Origin: Asticcacaulis excentricus
Lineage (GTDB): Bacteria > Pseudomonadota > Alphaproteobacteria > Caulobacterales > Caulobacteraceae
Assembly (NCBI RefSeq): GCF_003966695.1
Contig: NZ_AP018827.1
Location: forward strand, 62,001-126,000
DNA: 64,000 nucleotides
Direction of reading: 5' to 3'
Part shown: positions 35,382 through 43,936 of the stretch, piece after piece
How the letters are laid out: the number at the start of each line of letters is the position of its first letter
Position numbering within the stretch: the first letter of the stretch is position 1
The notes under the pieces: model-generated
Database searches by the model: none
Told to the model about the DNA's origin: nothing
Seen by the model: the letters and a program-made list of their open reading frames with translations, nothing else
Made by a program: the position numbers and the translations under genes

Positions 35382-36848
35382 ATGAAACGGATAATGTTCG
35401 CCTTGGGCCTGTTACTGGCGACGCCCGTTCAGGCGCAGGACGCCCCGATTGTCCACCTGCCGCAAGGCGATCTGCGCGGGCAAACGCAGGAGGGTATCAG
35501 CCGCTTCAAGGCCATCCCCTTTGCCGCGCCGCCCGTCGCCGAAGCGCGCTGGACCGCGCCGCGTCCGCCGCAAGCGTGGGCCGGTGTGCGTGACGCCACC
35601 GAGAGCGCGCCTGCCTGCGCACAGGTCTCCTATGGCTGGAACGAAAAGGCCGCGCAGAGCGCTTCGGAAGACTGCCTCTATCTGGAAGTTGCCACGCCGG
35701 AGCTGAGCCCGGTCAAGCCCCTGCCGGTCATGGTCTTTATTCATGGCGGGGCCAATCGCGCCGGGGATGGCGCAGGCACGATCCATTCGGCCCTGCCGTC
35801 GCAGGGTGTGGTGCTGGTGTCGATCCAGTATCGTCTGGGGGTGTTTGGCTTCCTGTCGCATCCGGCCCTCAGTGCCGAACAGGGCGGGGCGTCGGGCAAC
35901 TACGCCCTGATGGATCAGATCGCCGCCCTGAGATGGGTGCGCGACCATATTGCGGCCTTTGGCGGCGATCCTCACAATGTCACCCTGTTCGGGCACAGCG
36001 CCGGCGCGCAGGATGTCGGGCTGCTGCTGGCGGCACCCGCTGCGAAGGGGCTGTTTCACAAGGCGATTCTGCAATCGGGCACGCCGCAATTTGGTCTGCC
36101 GGCGCGCACCCTGACGCAGAACGAAGCGCTGGGGACCACTTTGGCAAGGGGTTTCAGCGGTGCAAAGCCCGACAGCGCGGCAGCGCTGGCCGATCTGCGC
36201 CGGGCCGATGCCCGCGCCGTGCAGGCGGCGGCCGACCGGCTGGATGCGCCTATCGACGACGACAGCTTTATCTGGCTTCAGCCGACCGTGGACGGCAAGG
36301 TTTTGCCGCGCGCCCCGCAAGCGGTGTTCCGCGCCGGTGAAGGGGCGGATATTCCGGTGATCATCGGGGTATCGGCGCGCGAACTGGGCCTGCATGGCGA
36401 CCTGAAAAGCCAACTGAAAGCCGCCTTTGGCCCGCGTGCCAGAGCCGCAGCCCGATATTATCGCCAAACGGACCCGGTTCTGGGGCCGCCCGATCTGACG
36501 CTGGCTACCGACCTCAGCTTCCGCTGTCCGGCCGACTGGCTGGCGCGGCAACGCACGGCGAAGGGCGGGCAGGTGTGGCTCTATCAGCTTGAGGTCAATC
36601 GCCCGGCGGATCAGCCGGTGCACCATGGCTCCGAACTGACCTTTGTCTTCAACCGCCCGCCGCCGGGGGAGGGGCCGGGCTGGCCCGATCTGGGCGCGCG
36701 TTGGGTCCGCTTTGCCCGCGACGGCAACCCCGGCGCCGACTGGCCGGTCTATGGGGCCGACGCCCACAGTCTGCGCCTTATGGCAGCCGGGCCACAGGTG
36801 GCGACGCATGTGCGCGGGCCTGTGTGCGGGTGGCTTGACAGGCCTTAA
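35382..36848 (+). CDS. secreted type-B carboxylesterase
   Basis: 488 residues with a signal peptide (MKRIMFALGLLLATPVQAQ). The alpha/beta hydrolase carries LPVMVFIHGGANRAGD (oxyanion HGG), the nucleophile Ser in TLFGHSAGAQDV (FGHSAG in place of the usual FGESAG), and the His in PVHHGSELTFVFN. Acetyl- or feruloyl-type decoration of glycans is a plausible substrate given the locus. Starts 15 bases after the kinase stop, so almost certainly cotranscribed. Confidence 0.9.
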   Translation: MKRIMFALGLLLATPVQAQDAPIVHLPQGDLRGQTQEGISRFKAIPFAAPPVAEARWTAPRPPQAWAGVRDATESAPACAQVSYGWNEKAAQSASEDCLYLEVATPELSPVKPLPVMVFIHGGANRAGDGAGTIHSALPSQGVVLVSIQYRLGVFGFLSHPALSAEQGGASGNYALMDQIAALRWVRDHIAAFGGDPHNVTLFGHSAGAQDVGLLLAAPAAKGLFHKAILQSGTPQFGLPARTLTQNEALGTTLARGFSGAKPDSAAALADLRRADARAVQAAADRLDAPIDDDSFIWLQPTVDGKVLPRAPQAVFRAGEGADIPVIIGVSARELGLHGDLKSQLKAAFGPRARAAARYYRQTDPVLGPPDLTLATDLSFRCPADWLARQRTAKGGQVWLYQLEVNRPADQPVHHGSELTFVFNRPPPGEGPGWPDLGARWVRFARDGNPGADWPVYGADAHSLRLMAAGPQVATHVRGPVCGWLDRP

Positions 36849-36853
36849 ATCGA

Positions 36854-36936
36854 TTTCAGTATGCGTACCCGGAGCGGTTTTCGGTCAAATTGAACCGAAA
36901 TTTTGCTCTCATTTAAAGCGCCTTGCGAAAGGCGCT
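36854..36936. promoter_or_regulatory. short hairpins and a repeated 17-mer before the jelly-roll gene
   Basis: TTTCAGTATGCGTACCC (36854-36870) is identical to 19476-19492. After it come a TTTCGGT / ACCGAAA inverted repeat (about 36880-36901) and AGCGCCTT-GCG-AAAGGCGCT (about 36917-36936). They may form a promoter-proximal leader or an attenuator between esterase and jelly-roll genes. Confidence 0.35.
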
Positions 36937-36976
36937 CATACCAGACCGGAACACCCGGCGTATCGAGGAGGACACC

Positions 36977-37486
36977 ATGAAAGAACTGACACGCAAAGGC
37001 TTTTTGGCCAGAGGACTGGCGACTGGGCTGACCCTAATGGCCGCCGGTGTGGCGCGCGCCCAGAAAGGCCCCATGCTCGCCTATGCCGATGGGATAAAGG
37101 AAGGCTGGTGGATTGGCGGTTGGGCCAAGCAGACGCCGGCTGTGCCACTTGAAGATCAGAAGCCGGTGGAAATCACCATGGCCGCCTGGAACGTTTTCAC
37201 CTTTCAGACCTGGCAGAAGCTGAACGGCCCGGATTTCAAGACCCTTACGCTTCTGGTGCATGGTGGTCCTAAGGGCAAGCAGGAGGTTTCGCTGCGTCTG
37301 CGACTGGGCGATAAGGCCTATGAGAGTCAGGTGATGCTGAAAGGGCTGAAAGGCAAATGGGTGCGCTATGACGTGCCGCTGAAGGACCTCAAGGTAAAGG
37401 ATGGGCAGTTTGACACCATCGAACTGCGCAACGCTTCTGGGGAGTCGCTTGAGCCCTTCTACGTCAATTTTGTGATTCTGCAGTAA
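36977..37486 (+). CDS. secreted carbohydrate-binding-like jelly-roll protein
   Basis: 169 residues from ATG 36977, with GAGGA upstream. The N-terminus TRKGFLARGLATGLTLMAAGVARAQ is a Tat-like or Sec signal. The body has GWWIGGWAKQTPAVPL, NVFTFQTWQKLNGPDFKTLT and LLVHGGPKGKQEVSL, then RYDVPLKDL and LRNASGESLEPFYVNFVIL. This order (W-rich opening, (L/F)WxHGG, final FY(V/L)(N/D)(F/D)(V/I)) resembles a galactose-binding-like jelly-roll module seen in extracellular glycoside hydrolases. No catalytic residues are recognised. Its position in a sugar locus supports glycan binding. Confidence 0.6.
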   Translation: MKELTRKGFLARGLATGLTLMAAGVARAQKGPMLAYADGIKEGWWIGGWAKQTPAVPLEDQKPVEITMAAWNVFTFQTWQKLNGPDFKTLTLLVHGGPKGKQEVSLRLRLGDKAYESQVMLKGLKGKWVRYDVPLKDLKVKDGQFDTIELRNASGESLEPFYVNFVILQ

Positions 37487-37519
37487 TACCTAGGGTCATT
37501 GGAAATGACCTTGGGTATT
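37485..37519. terminator. 35-bp palindrome between convergent genes (solo copy of dispersed repeat arm)
   Basis: AATACCTAGGGTCATT-GGA-AATGACC..GGGTATT is a long hairpin between two convergent genes, overlapping the stop of the jelly-roll gene. The sequence is a variant of the first arm of the 125-bp repeat at 55524 and 60056, without the rest of that element. It is likely to act as a bidirectional terminator. Confidence 0.7.
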
Positions 37520-37520
37520 A

Positions 37521-38753
37521 TTAAGCCGACTTCATGAGCGCTTCCCGGATCGGCAGGAAGCGCTCATTGAATGGCAGGATGCCCGCTCCGCAGGCACAGG
37601 CGTCGATGGCCAAAGCGGCGCGGCGCACAGGCGCTATGGGCGGCAGGCGGCGGTCGGACAGGCGCGCATAGAGCGCGTTCAGCCGGTCGCACAGACCGTC
37701 GATAATGGCGGCCGGCATCCGTCCGCCAATGTAGTGCGCTTCCGGGTTCAGGGCGCAGTTGAGCGTCAGAAACGGCATGTAGAGGTGCTGCGCGGCTTCA
37801 TCCAGCCACGCATCCACCACGCTTTGCGCCTGCGGTGACAGGTCTTCGAGATCGGCAGGGACGCTGGCTGCGAAGCCGTGCGCGGTCAGACGGGCATAGA
37901 GGGCGTAGAGAGACACCGCGTCTTGAAGCGTCCGTTCTGTCTCTGCTTCGCCGGGGATGGGCAGGAAGCCGATTTCGCCTGACCGCCCATCCGCGCCGCG
38001 GAAATAGTGGCCATTGATGACCATACCGCCGCCCAGACCGGCGGAAATCAGTGTATAGATGAAGGAGCGCGATTGCAGGCCGTGGCCGAACTGCATCTCG
38101 CCAATGGCCGCCGCAGCGGCATCGTTTTCCACGACCGCCGGGGCGTCGATCAGGTCAGAAAAGAGGGCCGGTACGTCGATTTCAGACCACACCCCATAGG
38201 CGTCCGGACGATTGGGCAGGGGCACCCGCCCCAGATCGTCCGGCATCCCGATGCCCATGCCGATCAGACGATCAAAGTCGATCAGGCGTTTGCGGCTCAG
38301 GGTGTTTAGTGTTTCGGCCACGAAGGCGCGCACGTCGTCAGGCATGGCGAAATGGACTTCGCGGCTGATGCGAAAACGCACCTGACCCACGAAATCCAGG
38401 GCGACGACGGTAATGTGGTCGCGATCAATGTTGAGCCCAATCGAAAAGGCCCCGTCCGGGTTGACCACCAGTTGTGTGGCGGGCTGACCGCGTCCGCCCG
38501 TCAGACGCCCGGCCTTAAGGATCAGGCCGTCATTGAGTAGGCGCCGCGTAATATTGGCGATGGCCGGGGCCGTCAGGCTGGTGATATCGGCCAGATCGGC
38601 CCGCGTGATGGGCCCGCGGGCGCGGATGGCCTGAAGCGTCACGCGCTGATTGTGGTCGCCCGCGCGTTCGAGATTGGTGCCCGACAGGCCCTCTTCATAG
38701 GTACCGCTGCGGGGGGCCGTGCGCGTATCGTCTGGAAACGCTTCCAAGGTCAT
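37521..38753 (-). CDS. ROK-family transcriptional repressor
   Basis: About 410 residues from ATG 38751-38753 (MTLEAFPDD). The N-terminal helix-turn-helix is QRVTLQAIRARGPITRADLADITSLTAPAIANITRRLLNDGLI. The ROK sugar-binding part has GLNIDRDHITVVALDFVG, AVVENDAAAAAIGEMQFGHG and SGEIGFLPIPG; the zinc CxCG motif of true kinases is not seen and DxGxT is degraded, as in NagC/Mlc-type repressors. It faces the carbohydrate operon and probably represses it, released by the sugar or its phosphate. Operator assignment is inference. Confidence 0.85.
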   Translation of the reverse strand: MTLEAFPDDTRTAPRSGTYEEGLSGTNLERAGDHNQRVTLQAIRARGPITRADLADITSLTAPAIANITRRLLNDGLILKAGRLTGGRGQPATQLVVNPDGAFSIGLNIDRDHITVVALDFVGQVRFRISREVHFAMPDDVRAFVAETLNTLSRKRLIDFDRLIGMGIGMPDDLGRVPLPNRPDAYGVWSEIDVPALFSDLIDAPAVVENDAAAAAIGEMQFGHGLQSRSFIYTLISAGLGGGMVINGHYFRGADGRSGEIGFLPIPGEAETERTLQDAVSLYALYARLTAHGFAASVPADLEDLSPQAQSVVDAWLDEAAQHLYMPFLTLNCALNPEAHYIGGRMPAAIIDGLCDRLNALYARLSDRRLPPIAPVRRAALAIDACACGAGILPFNERFLPIREALMKSA

Positions 38754-39027
38754 ATTTTCGTGTCCGTAAGGCGCTAAATCGCCCGGATACCGTCTCGCGA
38801 CGCGTGTCAAAGTAAGTGATCGGTCCGATGAAAGCCTTTCGTCCCTTACCCGGTTATGGAACGATTGCATACGGTGGTGAACAGGGTGCGGCACGGCGAC
38901 CGAAATACGCGCACTAACTCTAAGCAAAAAAGGGCTTTAGTCAGACAGACCCATAGAGGTTTAGGCTGCTTCCTGCCGTCTTACAAGACGTATGTCATAC
39001 CCATTTAACGTAATGGCCAGACCGGTA

Positions 39028-40005
39028 TTATTTGACGGTTTCGCCCAGCACCCAGTTTTCGCGATGACGCCGGCGGTCGTCGCCCTGACGGATGTCGCGT
39101 ACCGACTGGCATTCGGCGCGGCTGACCAGCCCTGTCTTCAGGCTGATATTGTAACGGCAGGTGGTTCCGATATCGATCTGGATATCGCCGATGGGGACGG
39201 GGGCGGTCTTGCGAATGCGCGCGGTGCGTGCCGCCGCCTGCTCCAGCGCCGGGCGGACACGAAGCGCATAGGCCTCCAGCGCTTCGCGCGTCGGACCAGA
39301 TTCGTAGAGAACTTCGGCCTCGCCTGCGGCCTCATCCCACGCCGTCAGGGTGAGGCTTTCGCGGGCGCTGATCGTACCGCCGAACGGGCCATTGATCAGC
39401 GAATCCAGCCGGTAGGGGTTGTTAAGGCTGAGGCCCAGATTGTGCGGAATGGCCAGAAGCGCGTCTTCCGGCAGGAATTGTTCCGCCGCCGTTTCCGCTG
39501 TCATCGGACCGTAAAGGCCGTCAAAGGCGTCGCCTTCGCGGGCATCAATGGCGCCTGAACGGCGCATGGCGGCCTTCAGGCGGTTGCGCAGTTGCGGCCA
39601 GTTTTCAAGGCGCAGCGGCGTCAGGCTTTCGTCGGCAATATAGGTGATGTCGCGGATGGCAGCGGCCGCCTGCATCACCTTTTCCAGTTCCAGACGCTCA
39701 GCGTCCGCCTCTGCGCCTTCGACCTTGAACGCATTGTTTACTAGGGTTTTGACGACACGATAGCCGTCCGGATGCCGCGACAACTGGCTGAGATATTCGG
39801 CCTCCAGCCGCGTGCGGATCACCTTGCCATTGGTTTCGCTTTCGGTGGTGCGCGTAAGCGTCTGACGCACGGCCGCCCCCGGCGGCAGGGTCAGGCGGAG
39901 CTGATAATACTCGACCTGAAGCGGTGTCGCGCCGGGTGCGTCGGCCCAAACCGGCGCGCTTAGACCTGCGGCTATGCAGGCTGCGATGACAACCGCCCTG
40001 ATCAT
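39028..40005 (-). CDS. secreted protein, paralogue of the adjacent 40089 gene
   Basis: 325 residues with a signal peptide ending SAPVWA. Shared with its neighbour: YxVxKTL, LTxxADxSLTPxRLxxWPxLR, the MxxExAAEQFL / MSSEQAADLYL block, AIxHNLGL and TxREALxAY. The C-terminal half has two cysteines at comparable places (TTCRYNISLKTGLVSRAEC). No known domain. The conserved W and C spacing suggest a folded periplasmic beta protein. Confidence 0.75.
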   Translation of the reverse strand: MIRAVVIAACIAAGLSAPVWADAPGATPLQVEYYQLRLTLPPGAAVRQTLTRTTESETNGKVIRTRLEAEYLSQLSRHPDGYRVVKTLVNNAFKVEGAEADAERLELEKVMQAAAAIRDITYIADESLTPLRLENWPQLRNRLKAAMRRSGAIDAREGDAFDGLYGPMTAETAAEQFLPEDALLAIPHNLGLSLNNPYRLDSLINGPFGGTISARESLTLTAWDEAAGEAEVLYESGPTREALEAYALRVRPALEQAAARTARIRKTAPVPIGDIQIDIGTTCRYNISLKTGLVSRAECQSVRDIRQGDDRRRHRENWVLGETVK

Positions 40006-40088
40006 GGTTCGCCCTTCCCGTTTTCAGGAACCAGACCCCTGAATTAAGGTCTTTATGGCCCGACTTTGGGTCAACTCTGTGACGGGTG

Positions 40089-41135
40089 TCAGTTCGGCGC
40101 TTTAAAGGTTTCGGAGAATTCGTAGGTTTCAACCTTACCAAACTTCTCTCCCATCATGTGGAAAGAGTTGGTCTGTGTGCAACTCCCTTTACGCACCAGC
40201 CCGGTGTCGATGGCAACATCGTAATCGCAGTGTGTGGACATATCGAAATTGCTCCTGGGATCGTTTTTGAGCGATGCTTCGATCTCGTTGAGCACGTTTT
40301 CAGGGGCTCCTGCCTCCTTGAGGAAGCGTGGCATGAATTCGGTAAGGAAGGCCTTCAAGGCTTCGGGGGTTGGTCCAACATCGTAAGACAGGCGTGCGGA
40401 ATTGGCTTCCGGTTTCCATTCAGTCAGCTTCAGGGTGGAACGCATGCCTAGCGGATAATTGCCAAGCGGTACGATGACCGTGCTTTCCGTCATGACCGGC
40501 TTGTTACGTTCCAGGCCGATATTGTGCGCAATTGCCATGAAACTGTCAGCCTTGAGATAAAGATCGGCCGCCTGTTCAGAACTCATACGGCCGAACAGGT
40601 TATCGTACATGTTCGCAAAGGTCTGTTCGAAATCGGTGGGTGTCTTTTCACCGGACGCCTTTATGAGAGACAGGACGGCGGTCTTGCTCCGGTCACGCAG
40701 CGCTGGCCAGTCTTGCAGTCGCACCGGGGTCAGACTGTCGTCGGCGACGAAGGTCAGTTCACTGAAACTGCCGATTAGGCTACGCATCATAACGGCTTCT
40801 GGAGCGGTCGATTTGCCGTCGATGATCTGACCGTCGGGCAGGGTAATGGTCGTTCGGGTAAGGGTCTTTTTCACGACATAGCCGTCGTCCCCAAGCGCGA
40901 AATCGTTACGGTAGCCCGCATCCATGCTGGTGACCTTGGCTGATCCGTCGCGGGTCTCGGTCTTGGTGGTCTTTACCTGTTGATAGACGGTGCCCTTTTC
41001 CCCGATGGCCAGAGGAAGCTCGTGATAGTCTGGAGACGACGGATCGGGCCCGACGGAAGCCGGAACCTTGTGCTGGCCCCATGCGGGCGTGGTCAAAAGA
41101 AGAGCGGCGACGAAGACGGATGTGAAGGCGCGCAT
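40089..41135 (-). CDS. secreted protein, paralogue of the adjacent 39028 gene
   Basis: 348 residues, signal peptide ends LTTPAWG. Shared blocks with the downstream paralogue are TFVADDSLTPVRLQDWPALRDRSKTAVLSL, GRMSSEQAADLYLKADSFMAIAHNIGLERN, and the C-terminal THCDYDVAIDTGLVRKGSC. The two genes are 83 bp apart on one strand, which indicates tandem duplication and divergence. Function unknown; base composition here is lower in GC than for its twin. Confidence 0.75.
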   Translation of the reverse strand: MRAFTSVFVAALLLTTPAWGQHKVPASVGPDPSSPDYHELPLAIGEKGTVYQQVKTTKTETRDGSAKVTSMDAGYRNDFALGDDGYVVKKTLTRTTITLPDGQIIDGKSTAPEAVMMRSLIGSFSELTFVADDSLTPVRLQDWPALRDRSKTAVLSLIKASGEKTPTDFEQTFANMYDNLFGRMSSEQAADLYLKADSFMAIAHNIGLERNKPVMTESTVIVPLGNYPLGMRSTLKLTEWKPEANSARLSYDVGPTPEALKAFLTEFMPRFLKEAGAPENVLNEIEASLKNDPRSNFDMSTHCDYDVAIDTGLVRKGSCTQTNSFHMMGEKFGKVETYEFSETFKAPN

Positions 41136-41213
41136 AGGTATCCCCCTGTTTTTGGGGGACTATGTACCGCTAACGAAGACTGTGCAAGCGCGATCCGTGT
41201 ATCGTGCCGTACC

Positions 41214-42149
41214 TCAATCCTTGAAGAAGGTTTCGTACACGGACTGATCCAGCCGGTTCAGCCCAAGTTGATATTCGTCGATGAACTCATGCAGGCCTGA
41301 CGCGATAAGGGCGGTGGCATCGGCCTCCATCAGCCGCGTGCGCAGGGCCTTCATGTCGTTGAGCGCAGCGCAGTTTGGCTGCTGTTCGCAGATGGCTTCC
41401 ATGCACACGGTGGCGTAGTCGAGCGAGAAGCGCACCGAACGCGGGAACAGCTTGGAAAACAAAAGGAACTGCGCCACGTCGCGGTAATTGATCGAGTGGT
41501 ATTCCTGCCGGTACATTTCAAGCGCATTGACCGATTTCAGCACCGCGCCCCACTGCACATTGTCATAGGGGCTATCGACCTGCTCACCGCGCGGCAGAAG
41601 CAGAAAGTATTTCACGTCGAGAAGGCGCGCCGTCTTGTCAGCGCGCTCCAGCAACTGCCCCATACGCGCAAAGTGCCAGCCGTCGCCGCGAGACATGGCG
41701 TTGATCATCATGCCGGCGAAGTGGGTGCCCGACTGACGCACCTCGGTGTAGTAGGCTTGCAGGGCTTCGACCGAGCGCTTGCGGCTATGGGCCTGCGTCA
41801 GGTGGTAAAGCTCGTTGATCTTTTCCCATACCTCGACCGGGATCACTTCGCGCACCGTGCGGGCGTTTTCGCGCGCCCGGTAGATGGAGGACAGAATGGA
41901 GTTGGGATTCTTGTCGTCAAACGTCAGGAAGCGTACGATGGATTTCTCATCGGCGGTGGCGTAGCGCTTGTTGAAATCCTCATCGTCGCCAGAGGTGGCG
42001 ATCAAAGGATACCACTGCGTCTCCTCGACGCTCAGACCGAGATCGAGCATCAGGTGGGTGTTGACGTCGATGAAGCGCGCGACGTTTTCCGCGCGCTCCA
42101 GATAGCGCGACATCCAGTAGATTGAATTGGCAACGCGGCTTAACATCAT
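41214..42149 (-). CDS. Alpha-E domain protein
   Basis: 311 residues, helical, no signal. MMLSRVANSIYWMSRYLERAENVARFIDVN is the characteristic start of the Alpha-E family (DUF403/COG2307), with later FAGMMINAMSRGDGWHFARMGQLLERADKTARLLDVKYF. These proteins are always associated with the circularly permuted ATP-grasp protein encoded just upstream in transcription order and are thought to help its ligase reaction. Last gene of the operon. Confidence 0.92.
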   Translation of the reverse strand: MMLSRVANSIYWMSRYLERAENVARFIDVNTHLMLDLGLSVEETQWYPLIATSGDDEDFNKRYATADEKSIVRFLTFDDKNPNSILSSIYRARENARTVREVIPVEVWEKINELYHLTQAHSRKRSVEALQAYYTEVRQSGTHFAGMMINAMSRGDGWHFARMGQLLERADKTARLLDVKYFLLLPRGEQVDSPYDNVQWGAVLKSVNALEMYRQEYHSINYRDVAQFLLFSKLFPRSVRFSLDYATVCMEAICEQQPNCAALNDMKALRTRLMEADATALIASGLHEFIDEYQLGLNRLDQSVYETFFKD

Positions 42150-42195
42150 GCGGAAGGTCCTGAACGGCGGTGGCCGAATAAAGGGGAGAGGCTGA

Positions 42196-43653
42196 TCATT
42201 CCGCCACTCCGTAATAGTTCTCTTCGCCCAGCACCCAGGTATCTTTCGACCCGCCGCCCTGCGACGAATTGACGACCAGCGAGCCTTTTTTCAGCGCCAC
42301 GCGCGTCAGGCCGCCGGGCAGGGTGAAGACGTCTTCGCCAAACAGCGAATAGGGGCGGAAATCGACGTGGCGGCCTTCGATGCCGTTGCCGATCAGGGTG
42401 GGGGCGCGCGACAAGGACAGGGTGGGCTGGGCGATATAGTCGCGCGGCTTGGCCCGGATTTTTTCAGCAAATTCTTTCTGCTCAGCCTTGGTGCTCTTGG
42501 GGCCGATCAGCATACCGTAGCCGCCCGACAGGTTCACGGCCTTGACCACCAGCTTGTCGAGATTGGCCAGAACGTAGTCGCGCTCCTTGTCATCCTCACA
42601 GATATAGGTGGGCACATTCTGGGCGATGGCGTCTTCGCCCAGATAGTATTTCACGATCTTCGGCACATAGGCATAGACGGCCTTATCGTCGGCGATACCG
42701 GTACCCGGCGCATTGGCCAGCGCCACCTTCCCCTTGCGATAGGCGTTCATAATGCCGGGGACGCCCAGCAGCGAATCTTTCCGGAAGACCTGCGGGTCGA
42801 TGAACTCATCATCAATGCGGCGATAGATGACATCGACCTGTTTCAGGCCCTGAGTCGTGCGCATATAGACCGTGTCGTCTTCGACCACGAGGTCGGAATT
42901 CTGGCACAGGGGCACGCCCATCTGCTGCGCCAGATAGGCGTGCTCGAAATAGGCGGAGTTATAGATGCCGGGCGTCAGCACGACGATATTCGGCTCGTCC
43001 TTGCCTTCGGGGGCAATGAATTTCAGCGTTTTGTACAGGTGGTCGCCATAGTTGGAGACGGGGCGCACCTTCAGGGTCTGAAACGCCTTGGGCAGGATGC
43101 GCTTTTGCACGGCGCGGTTTTCCAGCACGTAGGAAATGCCCGACGGGCAGCGCAGATTGTCCTCCAGCACGTAGAATTCGCCGTCGCCATCGCGCACAAA
43201 GTCGGTGCCGGAAATATGCGTCCATACGCCCTTGGGCGGCGACAGGCCTTCGCAGGGCTTGAGGTAGCAGGCCGATGAAAAGATCAGCTCGGCCGGGATC
43301 ACCTTGTCCTTGAGAATCTTCTGATCGTTATAGATGTCCTGAATGAACAGGTTCAGGGCGCGGATACGCTGATTGATGCCGCGTTCCAGCTTGGCCCAGT
43401 CCGCCGCCGACACAAGGCGCGGAATGATGTCAAACGGCAGGATCTTCTCGGTGCCCTTCTTGTCGCCATAGACGTTGAAGGTGTTGCCCGACTGATAAAG
43501 GATGTCTTCGGCCTGTTTTTGACGGCGTTTCAGGTCGGCCCGGCTGAGCGCGTCCAACTGTTCGACCAGTCCGGCGGCGGCCGGATGCGGCACGCCGTCG
43601 CTGGCGAACAGCTCGTCGAAAAACCCTTCGGTTTTATAGGATTCCAGACTCAC
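42196..43653 (-). CDS. circularly permuted type-2 ATP-grasp protein
   Basis: 485 residues matching the COG2308-type amidoligase. Motifs: [80 protein letters not shown] and [16 protein letters not shown] (nucleotide loop, permuted in order). Such enzymes form amide bonds with ATP; together with Alpha-E and transglutaminase proteins they make a predicted peptide or protein modification system. Followed by Alpha-E with a 46-bp gap. Confidence 0.92.
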   Translation of the reverse strand: MSLESYKTEGFFDELFASDGVPHPAAAGLVEQLDALSRADLKRRQKQAEDILYQSGNTFNVYGDKKGTEKILPFDIIPRLVSAADWAKLERGINQRIRALNLFIQDIYNDQKILKDKVIPAELIFSSACYLKPCEGLSPPKGVWTHISGTDFVRDGDGEFYVLEDNLRCPSGISYVLENRAVQKRILPKAFQTLKVRPVSNYGDHLYKTLKFIAPEGKDEPNIVVLTPGIYNSAYFEHAYLAQQMGVPLCQNSDLVVEDDTVYMRTTQGLKQVDVIYRRIDDEFIDPQVFRKDSLLGVPGIMNAYRKGKVALANAPGTGIADDKAVYAYVPKIVKYYLGEDAIAQNVPTYICEDDKERDYVLANLDKLVVKAVNLSGGYGMLIGPKSTKAEQKEFAEKIRAKPRDYIAQPTLSLSRAPTLIGNGIEGRHVDFRPYSLFGEDVFTLPGGLTRVALKKGSLVVNSSQGGGSKDTWVLGEENYYGVAE

Positions 43654-43751
43654 GCGGGTGCCTCCCCAAAGCGGATAAACTCAAAAAATACGCGTACTTT
43701 CAATTTATAACGGTATTCGAAAGAAGACCGTCTAAGGATTAAATGCGAAAC

Positions 43752-43923
43752 CCTTCATACGCCCCCAGCTTGCTGGGGGAGGTGGATTTGCCGCCTGAAA
43801 GGCGGCAAAGACGGAGGGGGGCTTAAGGTCACAGCCGCCTCTGTCCTGTGTACGCTTACGTAAGCCCCCCACCACCCCGCCCTTCGGGCGCGGTCCCCCT
43901 CCCCAGCATGCTGGGGAGGTATG
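43752..43923. repeat. long intergenic palindromic element
   Basis: Two outer palindromes (CCCCCAGCTTGCTGGGGG near 43767 and CTCCCCAGCATGCTGGGGAG near 43902) flank an inner hairpin GCCGCC-TGAAA-GGCGGC and a GGGCGCGG / CGCCC tract. The opening GGAGGTGGATTTGCC and GACGGAGGGG match the element at 13719. It lies between the ATP-grasp and transglutaminase genes. Confidence 0.65.
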
Positions 43924-43936
43924 GTGAGGGCACGGC

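Noticed and set aside
35412..36809. 465-residue minus-strand ORF opposite the esterase
   Set aside because: Antisense shadow; the esterase has a signal peptide, catalytic triad and operon context.
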